From: Lachnospiraceae bacterium UBA3273
GTDB lineage: Bacteria > Bacillota > Clostridia > Lachnospirales > Lachnospiraceae
Direction of reading: 5' to 3'
DNA length: 64,000 bases
NCBI GenBank assembly: GCA_002362385.1
Contig: DEUB01000068.1
Location: forward strand, 11,218 to 75,217
The notes under the pieces were generated by a model. The model saw only the letters and a program-made list of their open reading frames with translations, ran no database searches and was not told the DNA's origin. Shown here piece after piece: positions 33,933 to 43,581 of the stretch. Made by a program: the position numbers and the translations under genes. The number at the start of each line of letters is the position of its first letter. Positions within the stretch are counted from its first letter, which is position 1.

Positions 33933-36017
33933 ATGGAAGAAAATAATGAGAATCTGTTAGAATATTATAAAGAGGCTTATGAAAGAGAAAGGCAGAGGAA
34001 CGGAGAACTGGCTGAGGAGCTGGCGGACGCCAACGCCAAGGCGGCGGAGCTTTCCATGCAGTTAAACAGGATCAAAGGGAATCCTTTATGGAAAATGTCC
34101 AAGCCTTTCCGGGTGGTAATGCACTTTTTTATCCGCAATTACCAGAGGCTGGCGGCCCATGGGAATCCCCGGGGGATCGCCCACAAGTTAAAGAGCAAAT
34201 GGATAGAGAAGCGCGCCATGAAGCAGCACGGGAAGAGAAGCTTTCCTGACGCCGCAAGGCGGCGGGAGGAAGAGGAGACAAGCTTCGATCGGGATATTAC
34301 GATCAGCATTCTGGTTCCTTTATACAATACTCCCAAAAAGTTTTTGACGGAGATGATAGATTCCGTTTTAGCCCAGACTTACCATAAGTGGGAACTGTGC
34401 TTAGCCGACGGCTCTGATGACGCCCATTCTTACGTGGGAAAGATCTGCATGGAATATGCGGATATGGATAAGCGGGTAAAGTATCAGAAACTGTTAAGCA
34501 ATGAAGGGATTTCCGGCAATACCAACGAATGCTATAAGATGGCGTCGGGAGAATATATCGGTTTATTTGACCACGATGACATTCTTCATCCCAGCGTTTT
34601 ATATGAATACATGAAGGCCATATGCGAACAGGACGCAGACTATATTTATTGCGATGAGGCCACCTTCAAAAACGGCAATATAGATAAGATGATCACTCTG
34701 CATTTTAAGCCGGACTTTGCAGTGGACAACTTAAGGGCCAATAATTATATCTGCCATTTCAGCGTTTTTTCAAGAGAACTGTTAGAGGGGACCGAATTGT
34801 TCCGTTCCCGCTTTGACGGCAGCCAAGATCATGATATGATCTTACGCCTCACTTCAAGGGCGGAGCATGTGGTACATGTGCCGAAGCTTCTTTATTACTG
34901 GCGTTCCCACAAAGGAAGCGTGGCGTCGGATATCAGCGCCAAGACCTACGCCATAGAAGCGGCCAGAGGAGCGGTGGCGGATCATTTAAGCCAGTGCGGG
35001 TTTAAGAATTTTAAAATCGAAAGCACAAGGGCCTTTGAGACTATCTTTCGGATCCGTTATGAGCTTACAAAACATCCGCAGATTTCCATTATTATTCCCA
35101 ATAAGGATCATTTTACAGATTTAAAGCGGTGTATTGATTCCATTCTGGACAAGTCCACCTATGAAAATTATGATATTGTGGTGGTGGAAAATAATTCCGT
35201 TACGGAAGAGATATTTGCCTATTATGAGGAGATCAAAAAGCATCCCCGGATACAGGTTGTAACCTATGAAGGCGAATTTAACTATTCAAAGATCAACAAT
35301 TTCGGCGCAGGATTTGCAAAAGGGGAATATCTGCTTTTATTAAATAATGATACCCAGATCATTACCGTGAACTGGATGGAAGAAATGATGATGTACGGTC
35401 AGCGCCCGGACGTTGGCGTGGTAGGCGCAAAGCTGTACTATGACGACATGACCATTCAGCATGCAGGCATTGTCATAGGACTTGGAGCTCACAGGACGGC
35501 AGGGCATACCCATTATAAGGTCAATAAGGAAAACGTAGGATATATGGGCAAGCTTTGTTATGCCCAGGACGTTTCCGCAGTTACCGGGGCATGTATGCTG
35601 GTGCGTAAGGAACTGTATGAGGAGCTTTCGGGCCTCGGCGAGGAATTTGCCGTTGCCTTAAATGATGTGGATTTCTGCTTAAGAGTCCGTGAAAGAGGGC
35701 TTTTAGTGGTATTTACTCCCTTTGCGGAGCTGTTCCATTTTGAGTCCAAATCCAGAGGTTCTGACTTAAAGCTTTCCAAAAAGGAGCGGCAGAGGCTTTT
35801 AAAGGAAAATGCAGGCGGGGCGGAAGGCGCAAAGGAAGGAAAAGCCCAGGATAACAGCAGCCGCTATAATAAAGAGGCGGCGTTGTTCCGAGGTAAATGG
35901 AAAGAGCTTTTAAGTAAGGGAGACCCTTATTATAACGTTAATTTTTCCTTAGACCGCAGCGATTATTCTTTAAAGCTGCATAAGGGCGGCAGCGACGAAA
36001 CGGACCAGGGGCAATGA
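33933..36017 (+). CDS. Double-domain GT2 glycosyltransferase
   Basis: This 694-residue protein has a coiled-coil N-terminus (residues 8-50) followed by a basic amphipathic stretch. A first GT2 domain lies from about 126 (ISILVPLYNTPKKFL; DHDD near 213) and a second from about 386 (ISIIIPNKDHFTDLK; LNNDTQ near 473). Motifs and order match the last two thirds of the 20485-23724 protein, including the shared SNEGIS/NTNE segment, so the two are paralogues. Such bifunctional GT2 enzymes add two alternating linkages. Context after rfbBA suggests rhamnose as donor (inference). It starts ten bases after the lysozyme gene. Confidence 0.88.
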   Translation: MEENNENLLEYYKEAYERERQRNGELAEELADANAKAAELSMQLNRIKGNPLWKMSKPFRVVMHFFIRNYQRLAAHGNPRGIAHKLKSKWIEKRAMKQHGKRSFPDAARRREEEETSFDRDITISILVPLYNTPKKFLTEMIDSVLAQTYHKWELCLADGSDDAHSYVGKICMEYADMDKRVKYQKLLSNEGISGNTNECYKMASGEYIGLFDHDDILHPSVLYEYMKAICEQDADYIYCDEATFKNGNIDKMITLHFKPDFAVDNLRANNYICHFSVFSRELLEGTELFRSRFDGSQDHDMILRLTSRAEHVVHVPKLLYYWRSHKGSVASDISAKTYAIEAARGAVADHLSQCGFKNFKIESTRAFETIFRIRYELTKHPQISIIIPNKDHFTDLKRCIDSILDKSTYENYDIVVVENNSVTEEIFAYYEEIKKHPRIQVVTYEGEFNYSKINNFGAGFAKGEYLLLLNNDTQIITVNWMEEMMMYGQRPDVGVVGAKLYYDDMTIQHAGIVIGLGAHRTAGHTHYKVNKENVGYMGKLCYAQDVSAVTGACMLVRKELYEELSGLGEEFAVALNDVDFCLRVRERGLLVVFTPFAELFHFESKSRGSDLKLSKKERQRLLKENAGGAEGAKEGKAQDNSSRYNKEAALFRGKWKELLSKGDPYYNVNFSLDRSDYSLKLHKGGSDETDQGQ

Positions 36018-36101
36018 TTCGGCTGCAGACAGGGAAATACACAAATGAAATAAACGGCGGTTTTTTGACCGTGGAAATAAAAGAGAAAAGAGGATTTGAA
36101 C

Positions 36102-37826
36102 ATGAGCTACAGGGATACATTTCAGTTTTGGCTTGAAGACGATTATTTTGATGCGGATACAAAGGAAGAACTGCTTGCCATCCGCAACAATGAGGCTGAG
36201 ATAGAGGATCGTTTCTTTAAGGACTTAGAGTTCGGTACGGGAGGCCTTAGGGGCGTCATCGGGGCGGGGACCAACCGCATGAATTTTTATACGGTCAGAA
36301 AAGCCACACAGGGGCTTGCAAATTATATATTAGAGCAAAACGGAGCGGATAAGGGCTGTGCCATCGCTTATGATTCCAGAAGATTTTCTCCGGAATTTGC
36401 AAAGGAAGCGGCCTTATGCCTTGCGGCAAACGGGATCCATGCCTATTTATTTGATGCCTTAAGGCCTACGCCGGAATTGTCCTTTGCCTTAAGAAAGTTA
36501 GGGTGCATTGCGGGAATCGTCATTACCGCAAGCCACAATCCCCCGGAGTACAACGGCTATAAGGTATATTGGGAGGACGGCGCACAGATTACCGCCCCCA
36601 AAGACAAGGAGATCATTGCAAAGGTAAGGGAAGTTACCGATTACCATACCGTTAAGACCATGGAGGAAGCAAAGGCTTTAGAAGCAGGGCTTTTGACCGT
36701 GATCGGCAGAAAGATCGACGATGCCTATATGGTGGAGTTAAAAAAGCAGATCATTCATCCCGAGCTTATTCAGAAGATGGCGGAGGAAATTACCATCGTT
36801 TACACACCTCTTCACGGAACGGGACTTGTACCTGTAACAAGGGTGCTTGAGGAGCTGGGCTTTAAAAAGGTTTATGTGGTAAAGGAGCAGGCGGATCCCG
36901 ATCCGGAGTTTACCACACTGGAATATCCCAATCCCGAAGATCCCAAGGCCTTTACCCTTGCCTTAAAGCTGGCAAAGGAAGTAAAAGCGGATATTATCCT
37001 TGCTACGGACCCGGATGCGGACAGGCTGGGGGTATATGCCCTTGATAAGGCCACGGGAGACTATGTTTCCTTTACGGGAAATATGTCCGGTATGCTCATT
37101 GCGTGGTACTTATTATCCGAAAAGAAGGCCACAGGCGCCATGCCAAAGAATCCGGCCCTGGTCAAAACCATTGTAACGACCAATATGGCGGATGCGCTGA
37201 CAAAGGATTTCGGCGTGACCCTGATCGAAGTTTTGACAGGCTTTAAATATATCGGGGAACAGATCAAATTTTTTGAGCAGGATCACTCTTATGAGTATGT
37301 CTTCGGCTTAGAGGAAAGCTACGGCTGCCTGGCCGGGACCCATGCAAGGGACAAGGATGCGGTCGTTGCGGTAATGTGTCTGTGTGAGGTTGCCGCATAT
37401 TGCAAATCAAAGGATATGACCCTGTGGGACCTGATGTTAAAATTATATGAAGAGTATGGCTATTACAAGGAGGGACTGCACACGGTTACCTTAAAGGGCG
37501 TGACCGGACAGGCAAAGATCGGGGAGATCATGAATTCCTTCCGTGCCAAGCCGCCTAAAGCTTTTGGGAAGTTCAAGGTAACCGCTTTCAGGGACTATGA
37601 AGCGGATACGGTCACAAAAGCGGACGGCAGCGTTGGAAAAACAGGGCTTCCGAAGTCCAATGTGCTTTATTTCGAACTGGAAAATGACTGCTGGTGCTGT
37701 ATGAGACCTTCAGGTACGGAGCCGAAGATCAAGTTTTATATGGGCGTAAAAGGAGAAAGCCTTGAGGATGCCGCCGGATCGTTACGGGAGCTGACAGAAG
37801 GCGTGCTTTCACTGGTAGAGGAATAG
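36102..37826 (+). CDS. Phosphoglucomutase/phosphomannomutase
   Basis: This 574-residue alpha-D-phosphohexomutase has LEFGTGGLRGVIGAGTNRMN near the N-terminus, the catalytic Ser in ITASHNPPEYNGYKVYW, the metal loop ATDPDADRLGV, the sugar-binding GLEESYGCL, and the phosphate-binding RPSGTEPKIKFY. Size fits the long PgcA-type enzymes of Firmicutes. It interconverts glucose-6-phosphate and glucose-1-phosphate, feeding rfbA and UDP-glucose synthesis. Start at ATG 36102 with AGAGG upstream; a TTG at 36096 is in frame. Confidence 0.93.
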   Translation: MSYRDTFQFWLEDDYFDADTKEELLAIRNNEAEIEDRFFKDLEFGTGGLRGVIGAGTNRMNFYTVRKATQGLANYILEQNGADKGCAIAYDSRRFSPEFAKEAALCLAANGIHAYLFDALRPTPELSFALRKLGCIAGIVITASHNPPEYNGYKVYWEDGAQITAPKDKEIIAKVREVTDYHTVKTMEEAKALEAGLLTVIGRKIDDAYMVELKKQIIHPELIQKMAEEITIVYTPLHGTGLVPVTRVLEELGFKKVYVVKEQADPDPEFTTLEYPNPEDPKAFTLALKLAKEVKADIILATDPDADRLGVYALDKATGDYVSFTGNMSGMLIAWYLLSEKKATGAMPKNPALVKTIVTTNMADALTKDFGVTLIEVLTGFKYIGEQIKFFEQDHSYEYVFGLEESYGCLAGTHARDKDAVVAVMCLCEVAAYCKSKDMTLWDLMLKLYEEYGYYKEGLHTVTLKGVTGQAKIGEIMNSFRAKPPKAFGKFKVTAFRDYEADTVTKADGSVGKTGLPKSNVLYFELENDCWCCMRPSGTEPKIKFYMGVKGESLEDAAGSLRELTEGVLSLVEE

Positions 37827-37854
37827 GCGGACGAAGGCGCCGCCGGAGGCAGAA

Positions 37855-38319
37855 ATGAAAAAACTAATGGAACAGATTTTGAAATTCGGAGTAGTGGGCG
37901 TTATCTGCTTTGGCATTGACTTTGTCATTACTTTAGGGATTTCGGCAGTTTTAAGGAACATAGGGATGGCTACGGCTACGGCGGCTTTGATCGGGGCCTT
38001 TTTCGGCTTTACGGTTTCCGTGATCATTAATTACCTTCTGAGCATGAAATTCGTTTTTGTGCGAAAGGAGGATATGGACAGGAAAAGGGAATTTATCATC
38101 TTTACCGTATTGAGCCTTATTGGCCTGGGGATTAACGAACTGATCATCAAGATTTCTATCGATGTGGTCTATGTCCATGTAGCGGCCCTTGCCAAAGTTC
38201 TTACGCCGGGAATGGCTACGGCGGCGGCCAAGATCGTGGCCACGGGCGTTGTCATGGTTTATAACTTTGTGACGAGGAAGCTGTTTTTAGAGCAGAAGGA
38301 CGGACCCGGGGAAGCATAG
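37855..38319 (+). CDS. GtrA-family membrane protein (putative lipid-linked sugar flippase)
   Basis: This 154-residue protein has four hydrophobic segments and the GtrA opening FGVVGVICFGIDFVITLGIS near residues 10-30, with NYLLSMKFVFVRKED in the middle and VYNFVTRKLFLE at the end, all typical. GtrA proteins are thought to flip polyprenyl-phosphate-linked monosaccharides made by a DPM1-like GT2. Just such a GT2 follows at 38421. The gene lies 28 bases after the phosphomutase. Confidence 0.88.
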   Translation: MKKLMEQILKFGVVGVICFGIDFVITLGISAVLRNIGMATATAALIGAFFGFTVSVIINYLLSMKFVFVRKEDMDRKREFIIFTVLSLIGLGINELIIKISIDVVYVHVAALAKVLTPGMATAAAKIVATGVVMVYNFVTRKLFLEQKDGPGEA

Positions 38320-38420
38320 GAATCCTGAAAAGGATAAGAACCCGGGTAAGCATAAGAAGGCAAAGATAGATAAGAAGGCAGAAAAATGGGAAAAAGGAGC
38401 CGCAGACGGGAGGTTTTAAA

Positions 38421-39215
38421 ATGAGTGAAAGAATGATGTTATTTATTCCGGCTTATAACTGCGAGAAGCAGATCGTAAGAGTATTAAATCAGTTGGACAG
38501 CAGTGTTTTGTCATATTTTGAAGAAGTGCTGGTGGTAAATAACCGCAGCACGGACAAAACAGAAGAGGCAGTGCTTGATTACATTGCAGAAAATAAGGAA
38601 AAGCCGGTCAAATTGATGCGGAATACAGAAAACTACGGGCTGGGCGGTTCCCAGAAGATGGCGTTCCACTATGCCGTAGACCATGGCTATGACTACGTCT
38701 GCATGCTCCACGGGGACGACCAGGGAAATATCAGGGATTTTCTCCCTATGCTTGCAAAAGGAATTTATGCGGACCATGACTGCGTATTGGGCGCCAGGTT
38801 TATGAGAGGCTCAAAGCTGAAAGGGTATTCTAAATTCCGCACCTTTGGAAATATTGTCTATGATTTTATTTTCGCCTTTGTGACCAAGCAGAGGATTTTT
38901 GATTTGGGGTCGGGGCTGAACCTGTATAAGACCTCTATGCTTTCGGACGGCTTTTTTGATAAATTTCCTGATAACCTGATGTTTAACTATGTGATGATCT
39001 TAGCATCCCATTATTATAAGCACGACATTATTTTCTATCCCGTTTCCTGGCGGGAGGAAGACCAGGTGTCAAATGTGAAGATGGTCAACCAGGCGTTTCA
39101 GGTATTGAAAATGGCCTTTACTTATCTGTTTGACCACGAATATATTCACACGGAATTTAGAGAGAAGGTTCACGAGTCCTATACCTGTGAACAGATCGTA
39201 AAGCTGGAGGACTAG
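38421..39215 (+). CDS. DPM1/GtrB-like GT2 glycosyltransferase
   Basis: This 264-residue GT2 opens MMLFIPAYNCEKQI and has VVNNRSTDKTEE for nucleotide binding, the metal-binding HGDDQGN near residue 93, and GARFMRGSKLKGYSKFRTFGN with the basic residues typical of polyprenyl-phosphate mannose/glucose synthases. No C-terminal membrane helices are present, unlike E. coli-type GtrB. It probably makes a polyprenyl-phosphate sugar for GtrA and an extracytoplasmic transferase. AGACGGGAGG lies just upstream of the ATG. Confidence 0.85.
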   Translation: MSERMMLFIPAYNCEKQIVRVLNQLDSSVLSYFEEVLVVNNRSTDKTEEAVLDYIAENKEKPVKLMRNTENYGLGGSQKMAFHYAVDHGYDYVCMLHGDDQGNIRDFLPMLAKGIYADHDCVLGARFMRGSKLKGYSKFRTFGNIVYDFIFAFVTKQRIFDLGSGLNLYKTSMLSDGFFDKFPDNLMFNYVMILASHYYKHDIIFYPVSWREEDQVSNVKMVNQAFQVLKMAFTYLFDHEYIHTEFREKVHESYTCEQIVKLED

Positions 39216-39218
39216 TCC

Positions 39219-39977
39219 ATGTGGTGGCTGATACCCTTGTTTCTGGCAGGCTTTATATTGGTACATGCGGCCAAGATGTTAAGGCTTTATCTGGTTTTGA
39301 TGGAGCATAAGATCGGATTTGGCAGGTTTGTACTGTTATATTTAAAGACTACCCTTGTCAATTTAATCATACCGCTGAAATTGGGGGAGCTGTATCGGAT
39401 CTTCTGTATCAGCAGGGAAACAAAGCACTGGCAGGTAGGCGTGTTGAGCATTCTGGTGGACCGTTTTTTCGATACGCTGGCATTGTGTATGATCCTTCTG
39501 CCCCTTGATATTTTGATATTCGGAAGGTTGTCCTTTATTACGCTGTCGTTTATGGGAATCATGGCATTGATCGTCATATGCTATGTATCCATACTGCCTA
39601 CCTTCCAGTATTTAAACAGATATATCATCAGACAGAAATCATCGGCAAGGGCCATGGCGGCCTTGAAAGGACTGGACGTAGTCAAAATATGGTACGATTT
39701 TACCCAGAACCTGATCAGGGGCAGATTTGCCCTGATCCTTCTGTTTTCCTTTGCAGGGTGGTTGTTGGAGATCGGGACCATCAAGCTGCTTGCCGCTTAT
39801 TTAACGATTCCCTTCGGCGTAGGGGACTTTACCGGATATATAGAGGCCATATTCGGGATCGGCAGCAGTGAGTTATTGAAGCCTTATACCCTTTACGGCA
39901 TTTTATTTATGTTTGTTTTTACCCTTATAGGGATTGCCGTAATGTTTATAAAGAGCAGGAGTAAAAAGAAAGCATGA
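39219..39977 (+). CDS. Flippase-like/LPG-synthase-type membrane protein
   Basis: This 252-residue protein has about six to seven helices and contains LKTTLVNLIIPLKLGELYRI and VSILVDRFFDTLAL-like segments (SILVDRFFDTL), the conserved pattern of the lysylphosphatidylglycerol-synthase TM/AglD-like family, members of which accompany glycan synthesis. It is shorter than the typical 300 or more residues. It starts three bases after the GT2 stop and overlaps the next gene by four bases, so it belongs to one operon with them. Its precise substrate is unknown. Confidence 0.78.
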   Translation: MWWLIPLFLAGFILVHAAKMLRLYLVLMEHKIGFGRFVLLYLKTTLVNLIIPLKLGELYRIFCISRETKHWQVGVLSILVDRFFDTLALCMILLPLDILIFGRLSFITLSFMGIMALIVICYVSILPTFQYLNRYIIRQKSSARAMAALKGLDVVKIWYDFTQNLIRGRFALILLFSFAGWLLEIGTIKLLAAYLTIPFGVGDFTGYIEAIFGIGSSELLKPYTLYGILFMFVFTLIGIAVMFIKSRSKKKA

Positions 39978-41419
39978 AGCGGATTTATGTAGTTTATGAT
40001 GACAGTCAAATGCCCGGCAGGGAAATCCGGACCATAACGGGAGGCAAAACCTTCGGGGAAACCATTTTCAAAAGGTTGACCCTTTTACAGAGGGTCTCGG
40101 ATGAGATCGAAAAGGAATCCCGGGTGGCGGGGATTATGGTATACAGAGGAAAAAAGGATGAGGACGCCCTGTTTGCAGCCCTTCCGTCCGGGGAGGAAAA
40201 GGTAGTCATCGTCCATCTCTATTCCAATTTCGGACTGGCGGACAGAAATGAATTTGCCGTTTTATTAAAAAAGGCCGAATATATGCAGGAGCCTTATACG
40301 GCTTTTTGCGACGGAAGGGCGGCCATGACCTTTTTAGATTCTGTGGAAGGCTACAAAAAGGCTTTTCCTGCCCTGACCGCCAGGGAATATGAAGCGGCGG
40401 CCATAGAAAATAATGCATTTACGGACCTGTCTGTAAGGGCTAATTTCTTAACCTTTATTACAGGAGGCTTTGACGCCAGATTTTTTAACGCCCTTGAGGG
40501 GGATGAATATACGGTCACGAAGCGGTCGTCCAAAAAGGAAAAGATCAAGGCGGAATATGAATTTTATTATCTTTTGCCTGATACCATGAAAATGTGGTTT
40601 GTCATGCCTTATGACTATAAGGAGGACGAAAATGGGGCATCCTATACCATGGAGCGGTTCCATATGACGGATATCGCCATCCGTTTTGTCCACGGGGCTG
40701 TAGATACGGAGGAGCTTCGGGATATTCTGGACAAGCTTTTTTATTTTATCAGCCACAGGGAGACAAAGCAGGTGGATGTGCCGGAGGGAAAGGAAATTGC
40801 GGACAGCCTTTATATCGGCAAATTGAAGGAGCGCATGGAGGAGTTAAAGACCTGTAAGGAATATGCGGATTTTGACAGGATGCTGGCCATGGGTACGGAT
40901 TATGAAGGTATTGAAGCTTTAGTTGCCCGTTATGAAAGCCTTTATGAAAAGCTTTCCCTTGATACAGGGAGGACTTATGACAGACTGGCTGTGGGACACG
41001 GGGATCTGTGCTTTTCCAATATTCTGTACAACAGGGAGTCGGAGATCTTAAAGCTGATCGATCCTAAGGGCGCTTTAAGGAAAGAGGATCTGTATACAGA
41101 CCCCTATTATGACCTGGCAAAGCTTTCCCACTCTATCTGCGGCGGTTACGATTTCTTTAACAGCGGGCTTTATGAAATTTCCATCAAAAGGGATTTAAAG
41201 CTTGAGCTTTCCATAGATGTGGATACTGCACCCTTTGCAGAGATCTTCCGGGAGTATCTTGAGAAAAACGGATTTTCTTATCCTCTGGTAAGGCTTTATG
41301 AAGCCAGCCTGTTTTTGTCCATGCTGCCCTATCATATGGACCAGCCGGGAAAGGTTTTCGGATTCTTGCTGAATGCGGTTAAAATATTGGATGAGGTGGA
41401 TTTATGTACGAAGGATTGA
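39974..41419 (+). CDS. APH-fold kinase of a capsule locus
   Basis: This is a 481-residue protein. The C-terminal half carries the phosphotransferase signature AVGHGDLCFSNILYN near residue 340 (catalytic Asp) and LIDPKGALRKEDLYTDPYYDLAKLSHS (DxG-type metal site at about 362), so an active kinase fold is likely. The N-terminal 200 residues have alpha/beta character with no motif I can name. Related kinases of capsule loci are annotated as capsular biosynthesis or choline-kinase-like proteins. It overlaps both neighbours (4 and 16 bases) and precedes a HAD protein. Phosphorylation of a sugar or polyol is the likely role (inference). Confidence 0.75.
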   Translation: MKRIYVVYDDSQMPGREIRTITGGKTFGETIFKRLTLLQRVSDEIEKESRVAGIMVYRGKKDEDALFAALPSGEEKVVIVHLYSNFGLADRNEFAVLLKKAEYMQEPYTAFCDGRAAMTFLDSVEGYKKAFPALTAREYEAAAIENNAFTDLSVRANFLTFITGGFDARFFNALEGDEYTVTKRSSKKEKIKAEYEFYYLLPDTMKMWFVMPYDYKEDENGASYTMERFHMTDIAIRFVHGAVDTEELRDILDKLFYFISHRETKQVDVPEGKEIADSLYIGKLKERMEELKTCKEYADFDRMLAMGTDYEGIEALVARYESLYEKLSLDTGRTYDRLAVGHGDLCFSNILYNRESEILKLIDPKGALRKEDLYTDPYYDLAKLSHSICGGYDFFNSGLYEISIKRDLKLELSIDVDTAPFAEIFREYLEKNGFSYPLVRLYEASLFLSMLPYHMDQPGKVFGFLLNAVKILDEVDLCTKD

Positions 41420-41799
41420 CATTTTGTTTTGATATTGACGGGACCTTGTGTCCCATCAAGAAAAAGGATGAGGAATATATCGATCTTGTGCCCTATAAAG
41501 AGATGCTTGACAAGCTGAAGGAGTACAAGGAGGGCGGGGCGAAGATCGTTCTGTTTACCTCCCGCAACATGAACAGCTATGGTGGCAATATCGGGCTGAT
41601 CAATGCCAATACGGCAAAGGTCCTATTGAAATGGCTGGATAAGTGGGAGATCCCCTATGATGAGATCATTTACGGGAAACCATGGCCGGGGCATAAGGGA
41701 TTTTATGTGGACGACAGGACCGTGCGCCCCGATGAATTCCTAAAATACAGTGTGGATGAACTTGACGAGATTTGTAAAAACAGCAGGTGTAAGGAATGA
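41404..41799 (+). CDS. Small HAD-superfamily protein of capsule-locus type
   Basis: This 131-residue HAD protein has motif I FCFDIDGTLCPI at residues 7-18, motif II VLFTSRNMNSYGG near 50, a Lys in IIYGKPWPGHKGFYVDDRTVRP that combines motifs III and IV, and no cap domain. This is the family found in capsule loci and annotated as capsular biosynthesis or polynucleotide-kinase-3'-phosphatase-like protein. It probably removes or handles phosphate on a small metabolite, perhaps with the kinase it overlaps by 16 bases. The nucleotidyltransferase at 44963 may complete the same pathway. Confidence 0.82.
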   Translation: MYEGLTFCFDIDGTLCPIKKKDEEYIDLVPYKEMLDKLKEYKEGGAKIVLFTSRNMNSYGGNIGLINANTAKVLLKWLDKWEIPYDEIIYGKPWPGHKGFYVDDRTVRPDEFLKYSVDELDEICKNSRCKE

Positions 41800-43553
41800 G
41801 AAAAAAGTTGCTCTTTATCAGCGTATTTCTGCTGGTCATGACGGCAGTTGTGCTGTTTTCCCAGGACAGGGAGCCTTCCGCTCTGGTGGCGGGAGAGGAA
41901 AAGATCGAAAGCATAAAAGCCAAAACAAAGCCTTTGGAGGAGGAGTTTGTGCTTTTTTTCGACGGAGAAGCCCTGCCCTATAACGAAGGGGAGCATACCT
42001 TTTATCTGCCGGTGGATATGACGGACCCGGAATGGGAAGCAGGCAGATTTGCGGGCAGTTTTTTTAAAGAGAATGAGAAAGAGCGGACCGTGGGAGAGGG
42101 CAGGGAAGCGGACCTGCTTTTTGCAAAAAGCTATAAAAAGACAAATAAACAGACCGCGATTGCCACGGGCAGCCGTTTTTCCTTTCTGGCGCTTACCAAA
42201 GCGGGCTACGGGGAATACAACCTGGTATTTACGGGACTTCCCATGGTAACCTTTACGGGAACGGAATATACCGCCGACGACGGCAGCCAGATGTATCGCC
42301 TTAAGGTTTATGATACGGACCACGGGGAAAACTGGGTAACGGAATGCTATACCCAGACGAGGCTTCGCGGGAATACCAGCTTAAGCTATGAAAAAAAGAG
42401 CTTGAGGCTGTATTTAAAAGATCTGAATGCTGACGGGACTTTTGAAAAGAACAATGAAAATCTTTTGGGACTCCGGGATGACGACGACTGGATCCTGAAT
42501 GCCCTTTATGCGGATAGTACAAGGATCAGGGACCAGCTCTGTATCGAGTTATGGAACGAAGTGGGGGCAAAAAACAATCCTTACGGGCAGAATTTCGGCA
42601 CACAGTCCGCCATGGTGGAGGTTGTCATCGGGAACGGCTATCAGGGGATTTATGACCTGATGGTCCCCATAGACAGAAAACAGCTTGGAATGGATGCGGT
42701 TTCGGAGCAGCTGGCCGCAGGAGAGACTGTTATAGAGCGTTTATACAAAAGGAAATATACGGCCCAGTGGAATGCAGAGGACTTTACGGGAGAGCTTCCC
42801 GACGCAAACCAGCCCGATTACAGGGGCGGGTTCTATTTAAAGGGAGATACCGTTTTACAGAATGAAGAGGAGTGGAAGCCCTTATACGACCTTGCGTCCT
42901 GCTTAGAGGCATCCGATGAGGTATTTGCGTCAGAAATTACAGAAATGGCGGATCAGCAGAACCTGATCGATAACTGGCTGTTCTACCAGGCCATTGCAGG
43001 ATTTGACAATGAGAATAAAAACATGTATTATGTGGCGAGAAACAGAGGCGGCGGATATTACGGTTATTTTATCCCCTGGGATATGAATCTTTCCTTTGGA
43101 GCGGTCTATGCGGAGAACGTATATTACTGCGAGGAAAGCGCGGCGGTGCTAAATGAAATGATTTCCTGGCAGCCTGCCCAGAGGATGTTAGAGCTTAATG
43201 TGAACGATTCCCCCGCTTTGGCGGCGGATACATGGGCGGACTGGAGAAAGGGAGCCTTTTCTGATGAAGCTTTGTTAAACAGGATCGTTGATCTGGAACA
43301 GCAGATAAAAAATTCCGGCGCTTTTTTAAGAGAGTGCGCCAGATGGCCCGAAGGGAACCAGAATGAGGATTTCAGCTTTTTGTATGATTTTGCCCTTGCA
43401 AGGATGAGGGCAGTTGATGAATATGTGGCGGGATTGACAGACGGCGGAAATGGTGTGCCGGAAGCAAATACGGGCGATGGGACCGGAAGCAGTGAGACAG
43501 ATGGCAGCGCAGCAGATACGGTCACAGATGATGCACCGGTAAGAGACGACTGA
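41796..43553 (+). CDS. CotH-family (spore-coat-kinase-like) exported protein
   Basis: This 585-residue protein has an N-terminal signal-anchor (residues 4-21). The CotH core shows TRLRGNTSLSYEKKSLRLYLK-type Arg-Gly-Asn and Lys residues near 190, LNALYADSTRIRDQLCIELW, DNENKNMYYV near 410, and FIPWDMNLSFGAVY with the DxD-like metal site near 428. The C-terminus is a low-complexity Gly/Thr/Asp-rich tail. CotH proteins are atypical protein kinases acting on spore coat in Bacillus, but this one is predicted outside the membrane and sits in a polysaccharide operon with VTC and DUF4956 genes. Its substrate here is unknown. Confidence 0.87.
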   Translation: MRKKLLFISVFLLVMTAVVLFSQDREPSALVAGEEKIESIKAKTKPLEEEFVLFFDGEALPYNEGEHTFYLPVDMTDPEWEAGRFAGSFFKENEKERTVGEGREADLLFAKSYKKTNKQTAIATGSRFSFLALTKAGYGEYNLVFTGLPMVTFTGTEYTADDGSQMYRLKVYDTDHGENWVTECYTQTRLRGNTSLSYEKKSLRLYLKDLNADGTFEKNNENLLGLRDDDDWILNALYADSTRIRDQLCIELWNEVGAKNNPYGQNFGTQSAMVEVVIGNGYQGIYDLMVPIDRKQLGMDAVSEQLAAGETVIERLYKRKYTAQWNAEDFTGELPDANQPDYRGGFYLKGDTVLQNEEEWKPLYDLASCLEASDEVFASEITEMADQQNLIDNWLFYQAIAGFDNENKNMYYVARNRGGGYYGYFIPWDMNLSFGAVYAENVYYCEESAAVLNEMISWQPAQRMLELNVNDSPALAADTWADWRKGAFSDEALLNRIVDLEQQIKNSGAFLRECARWPEGNQNEDFSFLYDFALARMRAVDEYVAGLTDGGNGVPEANTGDGTGSSETDGSAADTVTDDAPVRDD

Positions 43554-43581
43554 CTTTTTGGGAAGGGCCGGAGGACAAGGA

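Noticed and set aside
41703..42323. 206-residue reverse frame over the HAD and CotH genes
   Set aside because: Arg/Lys-rich shadow of clearly coding plus-strand genes, with no domain pattern.
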